A stretch of DNA of 10,696 nucleotides. Origin: JAMLIN01 sp041676645. GTDB taxonomy: Bacteria; Pseudomonadota; Gammaproteobacteria; Burkholderiales; Burkholderiaceae_E. The translations under genes were made by a program, and so were the position numbers. Of the stretch, positions 6,642 through 10,696 are shown one piece after another (within the stretch, counting starts at the first letter, position 1; each line of letters begins with the position of its first letter). The DNA lies in the NCBI GenBank assembly GCA_041676645.1, contig JBAYRO010000102.1, forward strand, positions 1 to 10,696. The letters run 5' to 3'. A model generated the notes under the pieces. The model saw only the letters and a program-made list of their open reading frames with translations, had not been told where the DNA came from and did not search any database.

Positions 6642-7604
6642 ATGCGACGAGTTCTCCCTGTCCTGCTGACCGTCGGCGCCATCGGGCTTGCGGGCCCGGC
6701 ACTGGCCGACATGGTCAAGATCACTCCTCTCGGCAGCCACGACGGCGAGTTCTGCCCGCTCGACCGGGCGCTGGTCTTCGAGGATCCCGACGGAACCCGC
6801 ATCCTCTACGACGCCGGCCGCACGGTGCGCGGCCCCGATGATCCCCGGCTCGGCCAGATCGACGTGGTGCTGCTCTCCCATGTCCATGGCGACCACCTCG
6901 GCGATGTCATCCAGCCGGCGGCCAATGCCGGCGAATGCGCCAGGCCCGACTTCTCGGTCCGGGTGACGCCGAACTCGAACACGGTCAGCATCGTCGTGGG
7001 CAAGAAGGCGAGCCTGATCGTGGGCGCCGAGATGCCGAAGTTCTTCGCCCGCCGGGTCCAGGAAGCCGGCGGCGAGGCCAGCCAGGTGAGGCTGCTGCGC
7101 TATGGCGGCATGACCATGGTCGGGGGCGTGGGGGTCGCGAGCGTGCCGGCGGTCCATTCCAACGGGCTCGACCCCGCCTTCCTCCACGAGGATCACGCCG
7201 AAGCCCTCGAGTCCAGCGGCCTGACCGCCTACGTGGGCCCTCCCGGCGGCTATGTGCTGCGCTTCTCCAACGGCCTGGTCGCCTACCTTTCCGGCGACAC
7301 CGGCATCACCGCCGAGCAGGACCTCGTGGTGCGCGGGCACTACAAGGCGAACCTCGCGGTGATCAACATCGGCGATACCTTCACCACCGGGCCGACCGAG
7401 GCGGCCTACGTCATCAATGAGCTCGTCCAGCCGAAGTCGGTGATCGCTTCGCACGCCAACGAGCCCGTGACCGAGAACGGCAAGCTGCGCCCGGGCACCC
7501 GCACCGAGGCCTTCATCGCGGCCACCACGGTGCCGGTGCACTTGCCGCTGTCCGGTCGCACCATGAGCTTCGACGGCCAGGGAAGCTGTACGGCGGGCTG
7601 TTGA
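6642..7604 (+). CDS. Exported metallo-beta-lactamase-fold hydrolase
   Basis: This 320-residue protein has a signal peptide: RR at 2-3, a hydrophobic core, and cleavage after GPALA at about residue 22. It therefore acts in the periplasm or outside the cell. The metal-binding set of the MBL fold is present: HVHGDH (80-85), His172 in PAVHSNG, Asp219 in LSGDTG and His271 in IASHANEP, consistent with a two-metal hydrolase. The layout, with a short first strand and GDT then a late His, is closer to UlaG-like MBL hydrolases than to true beta-lactamases; the substrate is unknown. The C-terminus ends in SCTAGC, with two cysteines close together. AGGAG (6630-6634) sits 7 bases before the ATG at 6642, which decides that start over the upstream in-frame one at 6534. 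It is separated from the transport operon by 112 bp, so it may be independent. Confidence 0.88.
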   Translation: MRRVLPVLLTVGAIGLAGPALADMVKITPLGSHDGEFCPLDRALVFEDPDGTRILYDAGRTVRGPDDPRLGQIDVVLLSHVHGDHLGDVIQPAANAGECARPDFSVRVTPNSNTVSIVVGKKASLIVGAEMPKFFARRVQEAGGEASQVRLLRYGGMTMVGGVGVASVPAVHSNGLDPAFLHEDHAEALESSGLTAYVGPPGGYVLRFSNGLVAYLSGDTGITAEQDLVVRGHYKANLAVINIGDTFTTGPTEAAYVINELVQPKSVIASHANEPVTENGKLRPGTRTEAFIAATTVPVHLPLSGRTMSFDGQGSCTAGC

Positions 7605-7711
7605 CGGCGCGCATCGGCGGGCGGCCGGGCCGGGCAGGATTCCATCGCCCGCGCTAGACTTGTCGGTCGATCGCGAATCGAACGCGACGGAACCCACGGA
7701 GATCGTCGGCG

Positions 7712-8899
7712 ATGGCCCCTTCCCGCACGACTGCGCTGCTGCTGAACGCGGCACATGCGCTCGACCACATGTTCCTGCTCATCTTCGCCACCGCGGTTGC
7801 CGCGATCGCGCTCGATTTCGGCGTCGACGGCTGGGAAGACCTCATGCCCTACGGCGCCGGCGCCTTCCTGATGTTCGGCCTCGGATCGATCCCGGCCGGC
7901 CGCCTCGGCGACCTCTGGGGCCGGCGGGCGATGATGCTGATCTTCTTCTTCGGGATCGGCGCCGCCTCGCTGCTCGTGGCCGCCACCCAGAATCCCTGGC
8001 AGATGGGGATCGCGCTTGCGTTGCTGGGCCTGTTCTCGGCGATCTACCATCCGGTCGGCATTCCCATGCTCGTCCAGGCAGCGACCCGGCCCGGCTCGGT
8101 GATCGGGATCAACGGGCTGGCGGGCAACCTCGGCATCGCGGCGGCGGCGCTGGTCACCGGCTTCCTCGTCAAGTGGGGCGGTTGGCGCATGGCCTTCATC
8201 GTCCCCGGGCTGGTATCGATCGCGCTGGGCCTGGTCTTCGCCTGGGTCACCCCGCACGAAACCGAGGCGCCGAGCAAGCGCAAGCCGACCATCAAGGCGA
8301 TACCCGCATCGATGATGGTGCGGGTGCTGTTCGTCCTGACCGCCGTCGCGATCAGCGCCAGCCTGTTGTTCAACTTCACCACCAACGGCAATGCCGAACT
8401 GATGCGCGAGCGCTTCGTCGGCATCCTCGAGGATCCGGCCATGCTCGGGATCGTGCTGGCCGGCGTCTACACCATTGGCGCGCTGTCGCAGGTGGTGGTG
8501 GGCGAGCTGATCGACCGGGTGCCGCTGAAGCGGCTGTTCTTCGCGATCGTGGCCATGCAGGCGCCGCTCTTCCTGCTCGCGGCGCACGCCACCGGCTGGT
8601 GGTTCGCCCTGCTGGCGGTCGGCTACATGGTCAGCCTGTTCGGCGCGATCCCGTTCACCGATGCCCTGGTCGTGCGCTATATCGACGACCGGATGCGTTC
8701 CCGGGTCACCGGGGTGCGGCTGGCGATTTCCTTCGGGGTGAGCTCGGCGGCGGTCTGGGCCCTGGGGCCCTTCGTCAAGGTCGCCGGCTTCGACACCCTG
8801 CTGCTGACGATGGCGGGTATCGCCCTGTTCTCGGTGGCCTTCGTGCTCTACCTGCCGGCCGAGCCGCCGGCCGAGGCGGCGGTGCCCCAGCCGGGCTGA
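7712..8899 (+). CDS. Major facilitator superfamily transporter
   Basis: This 395-residue inner-membrane protein has about 12 hydrophobic segments. The MFS motif A between helices 2 and 3 reads GRLGDLWGRR (63-72), and a second, degenerate copy in the C-terminal half reads GELIDRVPLKR (from residue 264), as expected for the duplicated fold. The opening NAAHALDHMFLLIF and the phrase AIYHPVGIPML resemble the fosmidomycin-resistance-like (Fsr) branch of MFS exporters, but I would not assign a substrate. GGAG at 7699-7702 precedes the ATG at 7712. It starts 107 bp after the MBL-fold gene. That gap shows only a weak -10-like TAGACT (7655-7660) with no convincing -35, so co-transcription with the MBL gene is possible. 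It converges on the cytochrome gene. Confidence 0.92.
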   Translation: MAPSRTTALLLNAAHALDHMFLLIFATAVAAIALDFGVDGWEDLMPYGAGAFLMFGLGSIPAGRLGDLWGRRAMMLIFFFGIGAASLLVAATQNPWQMGIALALLGLFSAIYHPVGIPMLVQAATRPGSVIGINGLAGNLGIAAAALVTGFLVKWGGWRMAFIVPGLVSIALGLVFAWVTPHETEAPSKRKPTIKAIPASMMVRVLFVLTAVAISASLLFNFTTNGNAELMRERFVGILEDPAMLGIVLAGVYTIGALSQVVVGELIDRVPLKRLFFAIVAMQAPLFLLAAHATGWWFALLAVGYMVSLFGAIPFTDALVVRYIDDRMRSRVTGVRLAISFGVSSAAVWALGPFVKVAGFDTLLLTMAGIALFSVAFVLYLPAEPPAEAAVPQPG

Positions 8900-8900
8900 T

Positions 8901-8929
8901 CCCGGCCGGGCGCTCTCCGGCCGGCCGGG
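8901..8929. terminator. GC-rich hairpin between convergent genes, possible bidirectional terminator
   Basis: CCCGGCCGG (8901-8909) and CCGGCCGGG (8921-8929) can form a perfect 9-bp stem with an 11-base loop, starting two bases after the MFS stop and ending seven bases before the cytochrome stop. There is no T-tract on either side, so intrinsic termination is uncertain, although the position between convergent genes is right. Confidence 0.4.
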
Positions 8930-8936
8930 CAGCGGC

Positions 8937-9881
8937 TTACTGCGACTCCGACACCATGTAGGCGACGGTGTTGCGGATGTCCTCGTCCGAGAGGTCCGGT
9001 CGCCCGCCCTTGGGCGGCATCGCGCCCTTGCCCTTGATGGCGGTCTCGACCAGGGAGTCCATGCCCTCGGCGATCAGGGGCGCCCAGCGCTCCTTGTCGC
9101 CGATCTTGGCGGCGCCGGCAACGCCGGTCGCGTGGCAGACCATGCAGACGCTGTCGTAGACCGACTTGCCCTTGGCGAGATCGGCTTCCGGCGCGGCCGC
9201 GTCCGCGGCGGGGGCCTCGTCGGCCGCCGGGGCGGCAGCGGCCGCGGCGTCGTCGGCCGGAGCGGCATCCGCGGCGGGAGCGGCATCCGTGGCCGGGGCG
9301 GCTTCGGCCGCCGGGGCGGTATCGGCAGCGGCGGCGGGCGCGGTGTCCTCGGCCGGAGCGGCGTCGGCAGTGGCGGTTTCATCCGCCGCCTCGTCGGCCG
9401 TGGGCTCGTCGAAGCTGCCGCCACTGGCGTTGGCCATGTGGACCACCGCGCGGGCGATCTCGAACTCGGTCGCGGTGGCGCCTTGCGGCGGCATGGCGCC
9501 CTTGCCGTCAACCGAGGACTTCACCAGCGCCTCGAGGCCCAGGGCGAGGCGCGACTCCCAGGCGGCGTTGTCGCCCAGCTCGGGCGCACCCGCCACCCCG
9601 GTGGCGTGGCAGGCGGCGCACTGGGCGGTATAGACCGCCTCGCCCGTACGCGGTTCGGCCGAAGCGGCCCCGCCGGCGCCGAGCTCGAAGCCGGCGACCG
9701 GACGGATGCGCGATTCGATGGCCTCGGGCGTCATGTTGTCGGAGCCCGGGGCCAGCGTGGTCGTGGTGCCGGCGTACTTGACCAGCAGGACGATGATCAG
9801 CACCGGGACCGCGAAGGCCAGGACGATGATCCAGATCAGCTGCTTGGGAGTCTTGATGAAAGATTCGTGTTCGTCGCTCAT
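8937..9881 (-). CDS. Membrane-anchored di-heme cytochrome c5-family protein
   Basis: This 314-residue electron carrier has a short cytoplasmic start (MSDEHESFIKTPKQ), one membrane helix (about 15-35) that acts as an uncleaved anchor, and two periplasmic cytochrome c5-like domains. The first heme site is CAACH (88-92) with axial Met130 in GKGAMPPQG. The second is CMVCH (246-250) with Met288 in GKGAMPPKGG. The two domains are clearly duplicated: both have CHATGVAGA after the heme site and a GKGAMPP block. Between them, about residues 158-235 form an Ala/Pro/Asp/Glu-rich flexible tether with repeated AAPAADAAP-like units. Such proteins shuttle electrons in the respiratory chain towards terminal oxidases; the exact partner is unknown. 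The ribosome site is weak (GAGCGAC), and the start is chosen because MSD...IKTPKQL is the usual N-terminus of this family. No neighbour gene suggests a special role. Confidence 0.93.
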   Translation of the reverse strand: MSDEHESFIKTPKQLIWIIVLAFAVPVLIIVLLVKYAGTTTTLAPGSDNMTPEAIESRIRPVAGFELGAGGAASAEPRTGEAVYTAQCAACHATGVAGAPELGDNAAWESRLALGLEALVKSSVDGKGAMPPQGATATEFEIARAVVHMANASGGSFDEPTADEAADETATADAAPAEDTAPAAAADTAPAAEAAPATDAAPAADAAPADDAAAAAAPAADEAPAADAAAPEADLAKGKSVYDSVCMVCHATGVAGAAKIGDKERWAPLIAEGMDSLVETAIKGKGAMPPKGGRPDLSDEDIRNTVAYMVSESQ

Positions 9882-9926
9882 GTCGCTCGCCGCGGGCCGC
9901 CCGTTCGTTATCAGGAAAAACGATCA

Positions 9927-9932
9927 ATTATA
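9927..9932 (-). promoter_or_regulatory. -10 box candidate for the cytochrome gene
   Basis: Read on the minus strand this is a perfect TATAAT, about 45 bases upstream of the cytochrome start, in a rare AT-rich pocket of the window. No good -35 box lies 16-18 bases further upstream (the sequence there is near AGCCGC), so an activator may be needed, or the site may be chance. Confidence 0.45.
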
Positions 9933-10030
9933 GCTACCGCCCTCGCGACGCGGCTATCGGATCGCCTCCGACGGGTGGTATTCGCCACGATCCGCACCGG
10001 GCCGGGCGCTTGCAGAGGGGGCGATCAGGA

Positions 10031-10696
10031 TCAGGCTGCGGTGTCGCCACCCTCGAGCGCGCGCCGGAACACATGCAGCTGGCGGCGGTCGCGCAGCCGG
10101 TACAGCCGGGCCGGCCGCTTGCCGGTGGGGCGAGCGTCGTCGAGCTCCTCGAGCATGTCGCCGGCAAGCACGCGGGTGCGGAACGCCTTCTTGTCGATCG
10201 GCCGGTCGAGGACGATTTCGAAGATGTTCTGCATCTCGGGCAGGGTGAAGGGCTCCGGCAGCAGGCGCACCGGCAGGTCGGTGTACTCGCTCTTGCGGCG
10301 GATGCGAGCGACCGCTTCGGCGACGAGCCGGTCGTGGTCGAACGCGAGCTTCACGCCCCTGGGGCGGCCGTCGCGTCGCAGCCGATGCCAGCGGGCATCG
10401 CTGGCGTTGCCGCCCGGTTCGAGCGCGCGGTCGATCGGAACCAGCGCAGCATAGAGATGGGTGACCGACCAGCCGCGCGGATCGCGGTCGGGACCGCCGT
10501 GGGCCGCGACCTGCTCCAGCCAGGGCGCCTCGACGCCGGTCTTCTCGCGCAGCTTGCGCAGGGCGCATGCCTCGAGCGATGCGTCGACGTCGATGTCGAC
10601 GAAGCCACCGGGCAGGGCCCAGGCGCCGGGATGGGGCTCGTCCGGCTTGTCGGGCCGCTTGACGAGCAGGACATGAGGCCGTCCCTCGATCACGGA
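10031..10696 (-). CDS. nrtR: NrtR-type Nudix-related transcriptional regulator (N-terminus beyond window)
   Basis: The frame runs off the window edge; 221 residues are visible, and GTG at 10691-10693 is probably an internal Val. The order is a Nudix domain (PHVLLVKRP, then GAWALPGGFVD) followed by a winged helix region, LLPEPFTLPEMQNIFEIVL through DKKAFRTRVL to GKRPARLYRL, typical of NrtR regulators of NAD metabolism. In these the Nudix domain senses ADP-ribose-type ligands. Numbering the visible Val as 1, the Nudix box is degenerate: the usual E of GX5E is Ala38, RE is Arg46-Lys47, and EE is Glu50-Lys51, with two extra residues after the GGFVD stretch. Catalysis is therefore unlikely, in keeping with a sensor role. 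A plain Nudix hydrolase is the alternative, but the C-terminal wHTH argues against it. Regulated genes are not visible. The 149-bp gap to the cytochrome gene shows no clear terminator. Confidence 0.85.
   Translation of the reverse strand, partial: SVIEGRPHVLLVKRPDKPDEPHPGAWALPGGFVDIDVDASLEACALRKLREKTGVEAPWLEQVAAHGGPDRDPRGWSVTHLYAALVPIDRALEPGGNASDARWHRLRRDGRPRGVKLAFDHDRLVAEAVARIRRKSEYTDLPVRLLPEPFTLPEMQNIFEIVLDRPIDKKAFRTRVLAGDMLEELDDARPTGKRPARLYRLRDRRQLHVFRRALEGGDTAA

Noticed and set aside
7632..7660. A sigma-70 promoter for the MFS gene around TAGACT
   Set aside because: Only the -10-like box is present; nothing resembling TTGACA lies at 16-18 bases upstream.
9882..9930. An FNR/Anr box (TTGAT-N4-ATCAA) in the AT-rich leader of the cytochrome gene
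   Set aside because: A TTGAT half-site is present on the minus strand, but the matching ATCAA is missing at the needed distance.
9132..10454. A 440-residue plus-strand frame across the cytochrome and NrtR-like genes, Gly/Arg-rich
   Set aside because: It is antisense to two recognised genes and its Gly/Arg runs mirror the Ala-rich tether of the cytochrome. No motif supports it.

Overview
The window is uniformly GC-rich DNA from a proteobacterium. I think a betaproteobacterium (Burkholderiales or Rhodocyclales type) most likely, because the two-domain membrane-anchored cytochrome c5, the sigma-54 regulation and the Liv-type ABC operon with a crotonase are a familiar combination there. No marker gene fixes the taxon. 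I see no tRNA, rRNA, CRISPR array or transposase gene.

Left part (1-6529), plus strand: the C-terminal end of a sigma-54-dependent, Fis-type activator (2-439) is followed by a 275-bp control region and a six-gene operon. The operon encodes a periplasmic binding protein (715-1920), two ABC ATPases (1947-2711, 2711-3445), two permeases (3456-4529, 4539-5705) and a crotonase-fold enzyme (5702-6529). The genes are tightly packed, with TGATG and ATGA overlaps. Together they form a complete HAAT/Liv-type importer plus one acyl-CoA enzyme. This fits uptake of an organic or aromatic acid, or a branched-chain amino acid, followed by CoA-dependent breakdown. The substrate cannot be read from the sequence.

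The control region (440-714) has a textbook sigma-54 layout: three inverted-repeat sites of the form TGTCCG-N5-CGGACA (471-487, 511-527, 544-560), an exact match to the IHF consensus (603-615), and an almost perfect -24/-12 promoter (645-661) about 43 nt ahead of the start codon region. The natural inference is that the activator encoded just upstream binds the three sites and drives the operon.

The activator itself has an oddity. Three copies of a short, nearly palindromic repeat sit in frame in the linker between its ATPase and DNA-binding parts, giving the recurring peptide M-(G/V)-S-D-(S/P)-I.

Right part (6530-10696): an exported metallo-beta-lactamase-fold protein (6642-7604) and an MFS transporter (7712-8899) lie on the plus strand. 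Converging on them from the minus strand are a di-heme membrane-anchored cytochrome c5-type protein with a long Ala-rich tether (8937-9881) and, upstream of it, a partial NrtR-type regulator whose Nudix box is degenerate (10031-10696, running off the window). These look like separate housekeeping or accessory units, not parts of the transport operon.
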